Of a stretch of 9,248 nucleotides of DNA, positions 1 to 8,459 are shown one piece after another. Both the position numbers and the translations under genes were made by a program. Position 1 is the first letter of the stretch; each line of letters opens with the position of its first letter. Origin of the DNA: Nitriliruptoraceae bacterium (GTDB lineage: Bacteria > Actinomycetota > Nitriliruptoria > Nitriliruptorales > Nitriliruptoraceae); assembly GCA_007116505.1 (NCBI GenBank), contig SKII01000074.1, positions 1-9,248 on the forward strand. The letters run 5' to 3'. Below the pieces are notes generated by a model. The model saw nothing but the letters and a program-made list of their open reading frames with translations. It was not told the DNA's origin and made no database searches.

Positions 1-24
1 ACGGCGAGCGGGACGGCGAGCGGG
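1..24 (+). repeat. 12-bp tandem repeat, two copies, at window start
   Basis: The unit acggcgagcggg occurs twice in perfect tandem, and a partial third copy begins with acg at 25. It lies just upstream of the first recognisable gene. In the frame of that gene it would read (TASG)2; one base further on it would read (RRAG)2 and run to a TGA at 44-46. Which frame is translated, if any, cannot be settled here because the window begins inside the repeat. Confidence 0.85.
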
Positions 25-46
25 ACGACCACGGAGGGAGCGGTGA
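2..46 (+). CDS. Possible C-terminal end of an upstream gene (partial)
   Basis: The frame starting at base 2 is open and ends at TGA 44-46. That stop would overlap the ATG at 46-48 in a TGATG arrangement. The two adjacent gene pairs in this window (at 1233 and 5106) are also joined by overlapping stop and start codons, so an upstream operon member ending here is plausible. Only about 14 arginine-rich, repeat-derived residues are visible, so no function can be given. The stretch may equally be untranslated leader. Confidence 0.25.
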   Translation, partial: RRAGRRAGRPRRER

Positions 47-1236
47 TGGGCACGCCGGACCGGGGCGCCGACGGAGGGCGCGCGCTCGACATCGTCCTGC
101 TCGGCGCCACCGGCTTCACCGGCGGGCTGGTGGCCGAGGAGCTCGACGCCCGCGTCGCCGGGACCCGCATCCGCTGGGCGCTCGCCGGCCGCGACACCGA
201 GGCGCTCCGGCGGCTCGCCGACGGGCTCCCCTCGAAGCCGGACGTCGTCGCGGCGGACGTGACCGATCCCGCCTCCCTGCGGGCGATGGCCGCGAGCACG
301 CGGGTCGTGGCCACCACGGTCGGGCCCTACGCGCGGCTCGGGGTGGACGTCGCCCGTGCGTGCGCGGAGCACGGCACGCACTACGCGGACATCACCGGCG
401 AGGATGGCTTCGTCCGGACGCTCGAGCGCGAGGTCGATGCGGTGGCGAAGGAGCGCGGGGCGACGATGGTCGTGTGCTGCGGCTTCGACTCCGTCCCGCA
501 CGACCTCGGGGTGCGCTTCGCCGTGTCCCACCTGCCCGACGACGCGGACGTGGTCCTGCGCGGCTACGTCCGCGCGCGTGGCCGCATGAGCGGCGGCACG
601 GCCCGCACCGCACTCGAGGCGCTCTCCGGCGCGAGCGTGGTGCCGCCCCGGCCCGAGACCGACCCCGGCGACGTCCGCCCCGTGGACCGGCTCGTCCTCG
701 GGGCGCACCGTCCCGAGCGGATCGGCGGGTGGGCCGTCCCGATGCCGACCGTCGACCCCCTGATCGTGCTCCGCTCGGCGCGTGTGCTGCCCGGCTACGG
801 GCGGCTGTTCGTCTACGGCCACTTCGCCCACCTGCGGAGGACCTCGACGCTCGTCGCCGGAGGTGCGGCGCTCGGCGGTGCGGTCCTCGCCGCCAGGACC
901 CGACCGGGCCGCCGAGCCCTCGAGCGCCTCCTGCCCTCCCCGGGTGAGGGGCCGGATGCCGCCACCCGCGCCGCGGGCAGGTTCACCGTGCTGCTGGTCG
1001 GGACGGCCCACGGGGAGACGCCCGAGGACGACGTCCGGATCGTCGCGCGGGTCCGCGGCCGCGACCCCGGCTACGGAGAGACGTCCCGCATGCTCGCGGA
1101 GGCTGCCCTGACCCTCGCCAGCGACGAGCGGCCCGACGTGGTCGGGGTCGTCACCCCCGCGGTAGGACTCGGGCTCCCCTCCCAGCGTCGCCTCGAGGCC
1201 GCCGGCATGCGGTTCGAGGTCGTGGAGGTCGGATGA
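46..1236 (+). CDS. Saccharopine dehydrogenase-like NAD(P)-binding oxidoreductase (trans-acting enoyl reductase family)
   Basis: This 396-residue protein begins with a Rossmann fold whose glycine motif GATGFTG is at residues 20-26. Further family motifs are VGPYARLG (92-99), YADITGE (113-119), CGFDSVPHDLG (145-155), SGGT (182-185) and DPGYGETSRML (340-350). This order matches the mycobacterial Rv2449c/Rv2953-type group, annotated as saccharopine dehydrogenase-like or trans-acting enoyl reductase. Rv2953 reduces a double bond during phthiocerol/phenolphthiocerol lipid synthesis, but most relatives have no proven substrate. A true lysine-pathway saccharopine dehydrogenase is unlikely. ATG 46 is preferred over GTG 43 because GGAGGGAG at 33-40 is five bases from the ATG and only two from the GTG. 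The reading frame is open back to base 1, so a longer N-terminus is not excluded. The end overlaps the next gene in ATGA. Family assignment is strong; the reaction is unknown. Confidence 0.88.
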   Translation: MGTPDRGADGGRALDIVLLGATGFTGGLVAEELDARVAGTRIRWALAGRDTEALRRLADGLPSKPDVVAADVTDPASLRAMAASTRVVATTVGPYARLGVDVARACAEHGTHYADITGEDGFVRTLEREVDAVAKERGATMVVCCGFDSVPHDLGVRFAVSHLPDDADVVLRGYVRARGRMSGGTARTALEALSGASVVPPRPETDPGDVRPVDRLVLGAHRPERIGGWAVPMPTVDPLIVLRSARVLPGYGRLFVYGHFAHLRRTSTLVAGGAALGGAVLAARTRPGRRALERLLPSPGEGPDAATRAAGRFTVLLVGTAHGETPEDDVRIVARVRGRDPGYGETSRMLAEAALTLASDERPDVVGVVTPAVGLGLPSQRRLEAAGMRFEVVEVG

Positions 1237-2792
1237 TGGGCGGCCCCCCGTTCCCCGGTGTCCTCTACCAGGTCTACCCGCGCTCGTTCCGCGACGCGGA
1301 CGGCGACGGGGTCGGCGACCTCGCCGGGATCAGAGCGGGGATCCCCCACCTCGCCTGGCTGGGCGTCGACGCGCTGTGGTCCTCGCCGCTCTACCGCTCA
1401 CCGATGGCGGACTTTGGCTACGACGTCGCGGACCACTGCGACGTCGACCCGGTGTTCGGCACGCTCGCCGACGTCGACGCGCTCGTCGCCGAGGCGGAGG
1501 CGCAGGGCCTGCAGGTGTGGCTCGACTTCGTCCCGAACCACACGTCCGACCGGCACCCCTGGTTCGAGGCCGCCCGGAGCTCGCGTGAGGACCCGCACCG
1601 GGACTGGTACGTGTGGCGCGACCCCGCGCCCGACGGCGGGCCACCGAACAACTGGAAGCGCCACTTCGCGGCCGAGCCCGCATGGACCTACGACGAGCGG
1701 ACCGGCCAGTACTACCTGCACCACTTCCTGCCGGAGCAGCCGGACGTCAACTGGGACACGCCGGCGCTGCGGGAGGCGCAGCTCGACGTCCTTCGCTTCT
1801 GGATGCGGCGCGGCGTGCGCGGGTTCCGCGCCGACGTCGTCCATCTGATCGGCCAGGACCGCACCTACCCCGACGACCCGCCCGGCTCCTGGGACCTTCC
1901 GGGCCGGGGCGACTTCCACCACCACCCGAGCACCCGCGAGCACCTGCGCGCGATCCGCCGCACGCTCGACGAGCACGGCGCCGTCATCGTGGGCGAGTCG
2001 TACCTCGAGCAGCCGGAGGTGCTGCTCGAGCTGGTCGGGGACGACGCGCAGCACCTGTCGTTCGTCTTCCACCTCCTCCTCGCGCCGTGGGACGCCACCG
2101 AGTGGGCTCGCCGCATCCGCGAGGTCGACGCGGTGTTCACGCCGGCCGGGGTATGGCCGTCCTGGGCGCTCGGGAACCATGACCAGCCGCGGCTCGCGAC
2201 GCGCCTCGGCAGCGAGGCCCGCGCCCGGGTCGCTGCGGCCGTGCAGCTCACGCTGCGCGGTGTCCCGTGCATCTACCAGGGCGAAGAGCTCGGCCTCGAG
2301 GACGCGGAGGTCCCGGCCGACCGCGTGGTCGACCCCGGCGGCCGGGACGGCTGCCGCGCCCCGGTCCCCTGGACACGCGAGTGGACGGCGACGTCCCGCG
2401 CAGGGTGGCCGGCGACGGCATGGCTCCCGATGCCCCCCGACGCGACGACCCGGTCGGTGGAGGCTCAGCAGCAGGACCCGGCGTCGACCGCCAACCTCTA
2501 CCGGCGGCTGCTCGCGCTGCGTCGCGCCCGGCCAGCGCTCGTCCGCGGGGCGCAGCGGGTCCTCGCGGCGGAGGACGGTCTCCCGGAGGGTGTGCTCGGG
2601 ATCGAGCGCACCCTCGGCGATGACGTCCTCGTCACGCTCGCCGGGATGTCGGGCACGTCGGCGCGCCTGGGCCCCACGTGGGCGGACGGTTGGCACGTCG
2701 TGGTCGACACCACCGGCCCCGGCGACCGCGAGGGGCGAGCCTTCGACGGCCTGCTCGCCGCGGACGGCGCGGTCGTGCTCGAGCGGGCCTGA
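1233..2792 (+). CDS. GH13 alpha-glucosidase / oligo-1,6-glucosidase-type enzyme
   Basis: This 519-residue protein is a complete glycoside hydrolase family 13 enzyme, probably cytoplasmic because it has no signal peptide. It starts with the YQVYPRSF strand and the metal-loop motif DADGDGVGDL (21-30). The conserved regions follow in order: region I DFVPNH (98-103), the QPDVNW signature (169-174) of the oligo-1,6-glucosidase side of the family, region II GFRADVV with nucleophile Asp201, region III VGESY with acid/base Glu255, and region IV GNHD with Asp317. A later block, DPGGRDGCRAPVPW, is typical of alpha-glucosidases that release glucose from short alpha-glucans or sucrose-like sugars. Exact specificity (maltose, isomaltose, sucrose, trehalose) cannot be read here. 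The ATG at 1233 overlaps the upstream stop. A second ATG at 1236 sits seven bases after GGAGG (1224-1228) and may be the real start. Confidence 0.93.
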   Translation: MMGGPPFPGVLYQVYPRSFRDADGDGVGDLAGIRAGIPHLAWLGVDALWSSPLYRSPMADFGYDVADHCDVDPVFGTLADVDALVAEAEAQGLQVWLDFVPNHTSDRHPWFEAARSSREDPHRDWYVWRDPAPDGGPPNNWKRHFAAEPAWTYDERTGQYYLHHFLPEQPDVNWDTPALREAQLDVLRFWMRRGVRGFRADVVHLIGQDRTYPDDPPGSWDLPGRGDFHHHPSTREHLRAIRRTLDEHGAVIVGESYLEQPEVLLELVGDDAQHLSFVFHLLLAPWDATEWARRIREVDAVFTPAGVWPSWALGNHDQPRLATRLGSEARARVAAAVQLTLRGVPCIYQGEELGLEDAEVPADRVVDPGGRDGCRAPVPWTREWTATSRAGWPATAWLPMPPDATTRSVEAQQQDPASTANLYRRLLALRRARPALVRGAQRVLAAEDGLPEGVLGIERTLGDDVLVTLAGMSGTSARLGPTWADGWHVVVDTTGPGDREGRAFDGLLAADGAVVLERA

Positions 2793-2808
2793 GCGGCGGC
2801 TCGGTCAG
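2789..2808. terminator. Weak hairpin between convergent genes
   Basis: The ends of the glucosidase and the VanZ gene face each other with only 12 bases between them. CTGAGC at 2789-2794 can pair with GCTC and then TCAG on the right side across a GGCG loop, with a two-base bulge. The stop codons of both genes lie in the arms. No T-run follows on either strand, so efficient intrinsic termination is doubtful. Confidence 0.2.
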
Positions 2809-3371
2809 CGGCGGCGGGCCGCGACGATCCGACGGGGCATGCGGCAGCCGCCGAGCAGGCGCGCGATGCTGACGCCGACCGCCGCCCCGACGGTGTTCGC
2901 GATGACGTCGGCGGAGTTCGCGATGCGACCCGTCGGCATCGCCCACTGGAACGTCTCGACGGCGACCGACACGAGCAGCGCCAGAACGAGCGGGACGGAC
3001 CAGCTCCGGCGGCACAGGAGCAGCGCGAGGGACGCCCCGAGCGGGACGAACAGCGTCACGTTGTCGATGACGGGACGCCACGCGATCCCCGCCCAGCCGC
3101 GAGCACCGACGAGCGGGTCGAGGGCGAGCCGCTGCTGCGCACCGAGCCCCTCACGACCGAACAGCGTGAGGTCCGCGATGCCCGCGAGGGATCCGGCGAC
3201 GAGCACCACGACGAGCACACGTGCGGCGTTCCACCCCGCTCGGCCGCCTCGGCTGCGCAGCAGCCCCACGAGCAGGACGGTGAGGGCGACCGCCGCGACG
3301 ACGGCGGCGAGGAAACCCGCAGCTCCGAGCCCACCCCGGAGCTCATGCAGCGAGGCGAGCTCCCCGGGCAT
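2805..3371 (-). CDS. VanZ-family integral membrane protein
   Basis: This 188-residue protein has about five hydrophobic segments, near residues 16-38, 49-71, 101-120, 124-142 and 158-173. The VanZ pattern is clear: Asn104 with FVPLG (108-112), then Glu139 and Gln142, Arg149, Asp155, Asn159 and Gly162. VanZ was named for low-level teicoplanin resistance in enterococcal vancomycin clusters, but most family members lie outside such clusters and have no known job. No vanA/H/X/S/R partner is nearby, so glycopeptide resistance should not be inferred. The ATG follows the stop of the YceI-like gene after two bases, so the two are almost certainly co-transcribed and translationally coupled. The C-terminal tail is arginine-rich (about 176-188) and probably cytoplasmic. 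The extra N-terminal hydrophobic segment before the core is common in actinobacterial members. Confidence 0.85.
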   Translation of the reverse strand: MPGELASLHELRGGLGAAGFLAAVVAAVALTVLLVGLLRSRGGRAGWNAARVLVVVLVAGSLAGIADLTLFGREGLGAQQRLALDPLVGARGWAGIAWRPVIDNVTLFVPLGASLALLLCRRSWSVPLVLALLVSVAVETFQWAMPTGRIANSADVIANTVGAAVGVSIARLLGGCRMPRRIVAARRR

Positions 3372-3373
3372 GG

Positions 3374-4126
3374 TCAGCCTCGTGCGAGCACGAGCTGGAG
3401 CTCGATGGTCGCCTCATCGGAGACGCTCAGGACGATCGGGGCGCTCGGCACGCGGACGTCGAGGTCCGCGAGCGTCACGACCGTCGAGCCGGTGACCAGG
3501 AGCCGCCCGCCGACGACCTCGGCGACGAGGCGCATCGTCACGTCCTGCTCGGCCGCACCGACGCGGAGCGTCCCCGGCGCGTCGACCTCGACGCGCTCGC
3601 GACCCTCCGGGGTCCAGTCGAACGGCACCGGCGCGGTGAGCGTGAAGACGGCGGGGCGGTCCGCGAACAGCGAGCGGACCCGCCCGTCCCGACGGGGGTC
3701 GTCGCTGGTCAGCGCGGCGAGACCTGCGCGGACCTCGGCCTGGACGACGCTGCCGTCGGCGATGACGACGGTGCCCTCGACCTCGGGCGAGCGGCCCACG
3801 GCGGTGAAGTCCCCGACCCCCTGCAGGACCTCGTCGATGCGGTAGCCGACGAACGTCCCGGACCTGGCGACCGCATCGAACGGGACCGCGTCGACGTCCA
3901 CGCGCCACGTCCCTGACGGGTCGACGAGCTCCCCGGCGACCTCCCCGACGGCCTCCTCGGCCCCTGACCCGGGCTCGGAGGGTGCGGCGGGTGCTGCGGC
4001 CACGTCCTCACGCGCACGGTCGATGTCGACCGCGTCGAGGGGCTCCCGGCCGGTGAACCACAGGGCGAAGGCCGCTCCGGCGACGGCGACGAGGACGGCG
4101 AGGACGGCGAGGTTGCGGATGCGCAC
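3374..4126 (-). CDS. Membrane-anchored YceI-domain protein
   Basis: This 250-residue protein starts with basic residues and one hydrophobic segment (about 6-24) that is either a signal peptide or a signal anchor. I see no lipobox cysteine, and the lack of a clear AXA cleavage site favours an anchor. A low-complexity Ala/Glu/Pro linker (about 37-70) leads to a YceI beta-barrel domain from about 71 to the end. Typical YceI elements are GTWRVD (72-77), GTFVGYRIDEVL (90-101), SDDPRRDGRVRS (141-152), the FTLT strand (161-164) and the C-terminal strands. YceI proteins bind isoprenoid or other amphiphilic lipids; no substrate can be given here. The start is GTG 4126, supported by AGGAGG at 4134-4139 (minus strand) seven bases upstream. 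The VanZ gene follows after two bases. The anchor codons contain a 9-base tandem repeat. Confidence 0.85.
   Translation of the reverse strand: MRIRNLAVLAVLVAVAGAAFALWFTGREPLDAVDIDRAREDVAAAPAAPSEPGSGAEEAVGEVAGELVDPSGTWRVDVDAVPFDAVARSGTFVGYRIDEVLQGVGDFTAVGRSPEVEGTVVIADGSVVQAEVRAGLAALTSDDPRRDGRVRSLFADRPAVFTLTAPVPFDWTPEGRERVEVDAPGTLRVGAAEQDVTMRLVAEVVGGRLLVTGSTVVTLADLDVRVPSAPIVLSVSDEATIELQLVLARG
4091..4112 (-). repeat. 9-bp tandem repeat in the YceI signal-anchor codons
   Basis: On the plus strand the unit gaggacggc is present twice in tandem, followed by gagg. Read on the minus strand it encodes part of the repetitive LAVLAVLVAV membrane segment. The period is a multiple of three, so expansion or contraction keeps the frame and only changes the length of the hydrophobic helix. 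Low-complexity Ala/Val/Leu coding alone could produce it. Confidence 0.6.
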
Positions 4127-4133
4127 GGGAGCT

Positions 4134-4139
4134 CCTCCT
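4134..4139 (-). promoter_or_regulatory. Strong Shine-Dalgarno for the YceI-domain gene
   Basis: The minus strand reads AGGAGG here, seven bases before the GTG at 4126-4124. It is one of the best ribosome-binding sites in the window and is the main reason for choosing this GTG start. Confidence 0.8.
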
Positions 4140-4157
4140 GGAGTCGGGGGTGGGCCC

Positions 4158-4163
4158 TAGTGT
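4158..4163 (+). promoter_or_regulatory. Candidate -10 element for the SDR-recQ unit
   Basis: TAGTGT fits the actinobacterial TANNNT pattern and lies in the 113-base divergent gap (4127-4239). It would give a leader of roughly 70 bases before ATG 4240. I see no good -35 hexamer, so this is only a candidate. Confidence 0.25.
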
Positions 4164-4199
4164 GCGGGCCGGTGGACGGACGGTCGCTCGGGCCTGCGG

Positions 4200-4205
4200 A
4201 GGGTA
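4200..4205 (-). promoter_or_regulatory. Candidate -10 element for the yceI-vanZ unit
   Basis: The minus strand reads TACCCT, matching TANNNT. It is part of the ten-base plus-strand sequence gagggtacgg (4199-4208), which recurs at 8453-8462 in the other divergent gap, again upstream of a minus-strand gene. No clear -35 is visible. Confidence 0.25.
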
Positions 4206-4228
4206 CGGGCGGCTCGGCCAGGGGAAGC

Positions 4229-4234
4229 GAGGAG
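4229..4234 (+). promoter_or_regulatory. Shine-Dalgarno that fixes the SDR start
   Basis: GAGGAG ends five bases before ATG 4240. The longer frame that begins at GTG 4150 lacks such a site and would add 30 residues that do not look like part of the family, so 4240 is taken as the start. Confidence 0.7.
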
Positions 4235-4239
4235 CACCG

Positions 4240-5105
4240 ATGAGGCGGACGGGGCACGGAGAGCTGCCGGGGCACGGAGAGCTGCCGGGGCACGGTCGGG
4301 GTGTCGCGGTCGTCACCGGCGCATCGAGCGGCATCGGGGCGGCCACGGTGCTGCGGCTCGCCGCGGAGGGCTGGACCGTCGTGGCGGCCGCCCGGCGGAC
4401 CGACCTCATCGAGGAGCTCGTCGAGCGGTCGCGGAGCGCCGGGTCCCCAGGGCGGATCGTCCCCGCCGCCGTCCACGTGCGCGACACCGCGTCGGTGGAC
4501 GCCCTCGCCGCCCGCGTCCAGGACGAGCTCGGCGCGTGCCACCTGCTCGTCTGCAACGCCGGCATCGGCGGCGGCGCGCTGCGCGGACGCGACGATCTCG
4601 CCGCGGCGCTCGACGTCATCGACGTGAACCTCGGGGGGACGCTGCGGTGCTGCGCCGCGTTCGCGGACCTGCTGGCGGCATCGCGCCCCTCGCAGGTCAT
4701 CAACGTCGCGTCGGTCGCGGGGAAGCTCGGGCTCGGACCGGCCGCCTACGTCGCGTCGAAGTTCGGCATGGTCGGCCTGAGCGAGGCGCTCGGCGCTGCA
4801 TGGCGCAGCCGTGGGGTGACGGTGACGCAGCTCAACCCCGGCTTCGTCCACACCGAGGGGTTCCCCCAGACATGGGCGTCGGGGACGCCCGTCGCGCGCC
4901 TCGTCGTCGGGCCCGACGTCGTCGCCCGGGCCGTGTCGCGCGCCGCACGTCGCCGGCTCGAGGAGGTCACGACGCCACGCTGGTACCGCGGGTTCGTCGT
5001 GCTGCGGCACGTCGCCACCCCCGTGTGGCGGGGCATCGGGCGGCTCGCCGACGGCCCGCGGCAGCGCAGCGAGGCCCTGAGGATGCAGCGCAGCGAGCAG
5101 CGGCC

Positions 5106-5109
<4 letters not shown>
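4240..5109 (+). CDS. Short-chain dehydrogenase/reductase (SDR)
   Basis: This 289-residue protein is a classical SDR. The cofactor motif TGASSGIG is at residues 26-33, NAG at 106-108, and the catalytic tetrad is Asn130, Ser158, Tyr170 and Lys174 within YVASK. The NPGFVHTEGF segment after strand six is also typical. Arg52 and Arg53 after the second strand suggest NADP(H), an inference from the usual charge pattern. The substrate is unknown. Two oddities are visible. The N-terminus carries a tandem GHGELP repeat before the fold, and no ATG, GTG or TTG codon lies between ATG 4240 and the cofactor motif, so the repeat must be translated. The C-terminus extends some 50 residues past the usual core and is rich in Arg and Gln, with a second internal repeat. 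The stop overlaps the recQ start in ATGA. Confidence 0.9.
4251..4295 (+). repeat. 18-bp tandem repeat, 2.5 copies, in the SDR N-terminus
   Basis: The unit ggggcacggagagctgcc is repeated exactly at 4251-4268 and 4269-4286, followed by a nine-base partial copy. It is in frame and encodes GHGELP twice and then GHG. It lies directly before the first beta strand of the Rossmann fold, where length changes would probably be tolerated. Confidence 0.95.
5061..5097 (+). repeat. 13-bp direct repeat with 24-bp period at the SDR C-terminus
   Basis: The sequence gcagcgcagcgag occurs at 5061-5073 and again at 5085-5097. The spacing is a multiple of three, so both copies encode QRSE in the protein tail. The second copy ends eight bases before the recQ ATG and occupies the region that would have to serve as its ribosome-binding site. 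Confidence 0.8.
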
Positions 5110-6989
<1,880 letters not shown>

Positions 6990-7053
6990 GGTCCCCGGCA
7001 CGACTCCCGGAGCGCTCCCGCTGCGACCGACCCGCACCTCCCTTCGCCCGTCC

Positions 7054-8259
7054 ATGGACGGCAGCGAGCTCGTCGTGTTCCTCGCCATGTCGATGGCCCT
7101 CACCGCGCTCGGCATCGACCTGCTCCTCCCTGCGTTCCCCGAGATCCGGGCCGAGTTCGGGCTCGCCCCTGGCTCGACGGAGGTGTCCCGCTTCATCACC
7201 GCCTACTTCGTCGGGCTCGCGTCCGGGCAGCTGCTCATCGGCCCGCTCGCGGACCGCTTCGGCCGGCGGCTGCTGTTCCGTCTCGGCATCGTGCTCTACG
7301 CCCTCGGCGCCGCGCTCACCATCATCGCGCCGTCGTTCACGCTGCTGCTCGTCGCCCGCTTCGTCTGGGGCGTCGGAGCCGCGACGGGACGCGTGCTGAC
7401 CGTCGCGATGGTGCGCGACCGCTTCGTCGGCGCCGCCATGGCACGGACGGTCTCGCTCATCATGGCGGTCTTCATCATCGTCCCGGTGGTCGCCCCGGCG
7501 CTCGGCGTCGCGCTGCTCCGGTTCCTCGCGTGGGACCAGCTGGTGCTCCTCAACCTCGCGGCGGCCGGCGCCGTGCTGCTGTGGACGCTGCGCCTCGATG
7601 AGACGCTCGCTCCAGGGGCTCGGCGCACGCTCCAACCGGCGGAGCTCGGCTCGGCCGCGCTCCGCGTGCTGCAGCACCCCGCGTCGGGGCCGGCCGTGCT
7701 CGCGCAGGCGATCCTCTTCGGAGGCTTCGCGAGCTACCTGTCGACCTCGGAGGTCGCCTACCGCGAGGTGTTCGACAGGGAGGCGCTGTTCCCGGTGCTC
7801 TTCGGCGGCATGGCCCTCGCCATGGGCGTGGCGACGCTCGTGAACGGGCGCATCGTCGAGCGCGTCGGGCTCACGCGCCTGCTGCGGCTGCAGCTCGGCG
7901 GGTACCTGGTGGGCGCGGCGCTGCTGCTCGCCGTCGCTCTCGCGACCGGTGGGCGCCCCCCGCTCGTCGTCCACCTCGCCGTGCTCGGGGTGCTGCTGTG
8001 CAGCCATGCGGTGCTGATCCCGAACCTGAACGCACGTGCGATGGAGCCGATGGGCGACATCGCGGGGATGGCGAGCGCGATCAACGGATCCGTCCTGATC
8101 GGCCTCGGTGCGCTCATCGGCGCGGGCATCGACCGTCTCTACGACGGCACGGTGCTGCCCCTCGCCACAGCCCTCCTCGCCGCGGGCCTGGTCGCCGGCG
8201 GACTCGTGCGCTGGAGCCTCGACCGCAGCGGCGTCGTCACGAGGGCCGCCCCGGGCTGA
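7054..8259 (+). CDS. MFS multidrug exporter, Bcr/CflA type
   Basis: This 401-residue protein is hydrophobic, with about 12 predicted membrane helices. The first helix ends in IDLLLPAFPEI (21-31), the Bcr/CflA form of the DxYLPA-P motif. MFS motif A, GPLADRFGRR, is at 63-72. GRVLTVAMVRD (112-122) and PNLNARAMEPMGDIAGMASA (323-342) are family signatures. Members export drugs such as bicyclomycin, sulfonamides or chloramphenicol, or amino acids, by proton antiport; the substrate here is unknown. The start is ATG 7054, because no usual start codon lies between the recQ stop and this point in frame. The 64-base gap has no Shine-Dalgarno near the ATG, so the start is less sure. A GTG at 7075 is an alternative. 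TAGGGT at 6987-6992 is a possible -10. The end converges on the small gene at 8263, three bases away. Confidence 0.9.
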   Translation: MDGSELVVFLAMSMALTALGIDLLLPAFPEIRAEFGLAPGSTEVSRFITAYFVGLASGQLLIGPLADRFGRRLLFRLGIVLYALGAALTIIAPSFTLLLVARFVWGVGAATGRVLTVAMVRDRFVGAAMARTVSLIMAVFIIVPVVAPALGVALLRFLAWDQLVLLNLAAAGAVLLWTLRLDETLAPGARRTLQPAELGSAALRVLQHPASGPAVLAQAILFGGFASYLSTSEVAYREVFDREALFPVLFGGMALAMGVATLVNGRIVERVGLTRLLRLQLGGYLVGAALLLAVALATGGRPPLVVHLAVLGVLLCSHAVLIPNLNARAMEPMGDIAGMASAINGSVLIGLGALIGAGIDRLYDGTVLPLATALLAAGLVAGGLVRWSLDRSGVVTRAAPG

Positions 8260-8267
8260 GGATCAGC
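8255..8267. terminator. Small hairpin spanning two convergent stop codons
   Basis: GCTGA (8255-8259), a GGA loop and TCAGC (8263-8267) form a perfect five-base-pair stem. The left arm contains the TGA of the MFS gene and the right arm contains the complementary stop of the minus-strand small gene. It is short and lacks a T-run, so termination is possible but weakly supported. Confidence 0.25.
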
Positions 8268-8415
8268 GGAAGAGCCGCCCCATGCCGCGCCCGACGTACT
8301 TGCCGGCGACCCGGCGGCCGATGCGCTTCCCGACGCGGCCCTTGCGGACCGCCTGCACGTCCCCGAGGACCCGTGCCAGCTTGTAGAGCGAACCCCTCGT
8401 CTTCCCGATGCTCAT
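8263..8415 (-). CDS. Small basic protein of unknown function (50 aa)
   Basis: The minus strand encodes 50 residues from ATG 8415 to TGA 8263. The start has a clear Shine-Dalgarno, AGGGGGAG at 8422-8429, six bases upstream. The protein begins MSIGKTRGSLYKLARVLGDV and continues with a very basic half rich in Arg, Lys and Gly (RKGRVGKRIGRRVAGK) ending in GRGMGRLFR. There is no cysteine, no signal peptide and no continuous membrane span. From memory, small proteins starting with similar SLGKT...LGD sequences occur in actinobacteria as hypothetical proteins, but I cannot check this. Nucleic-acid or membrane-surface binding would suit the charge and is only a guess. It sits tail to tail with the MFS gene (three bases) and is divergent from the cysteine-rich gene at 8495. 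Confidence 0.7.
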   Translation of the reverse strand: MSIGKTRGSLYKLARVLGDVQAVRKGRVGKRIGRRVAGKYVGRGMGRLFR

Positions 8416-8421
8416 CTCGTA

Positions 8422-8429
8422 CTCCCCCT
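8422..8429 (-). promoter_or_regulatory. Shine-Dalgarno for the 50-residue gene
   Basis: The minus strand reads AGGGGGAG six bases before ATG 8415. This site is the strongest nucleotide-level support that the short frame is a real gene. Confidence 0.65.
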
Positions 8430-8453
8430 GCGCCTGTCAGTCTGCGGAGACCG

Positions 8454-8459
8454 AGGGTA
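8454..8459 (-). promoter_or_regulatory. Candidate -10 element for the 50-residue gene
   Basis: TACCCT on the minus strand fits TANNNT and would give a leader of about 30 bases. It lies in the ten-base sequence gagggtacgg (8453-8462) shared with 4199-4208. No -35 hexamer is recognisable. Confidence 0.25.

Noticed and set aside
1398..2696. 432-codon minus-strand frame opposite the glucosidase
   Set aside because: It is antisense to an enzyme with all GH13 catalytic regions and has no motif of its own.
2805..3371. Glycopeptide resistance from the VanZ gene
   Set aside because: No other van genes are present; most VanZ-family proteins are unrelated to resistance clusters.
2179..3495. 438-codon plus-strand frame across the glucosidase end and the VanZ gene
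   Set aside because: It overlaps the GH13 gene and the VanZ gene in shadow frames. It is Arg/Ser/Thr-rich with no domain.
4150..4239. Longer SDR N-terminus from GTG 4150
   Set aside because: There is no ribosome-binding site, and the added residues do not fit the family. ATG 4240 has GAGGAG at good spacing.
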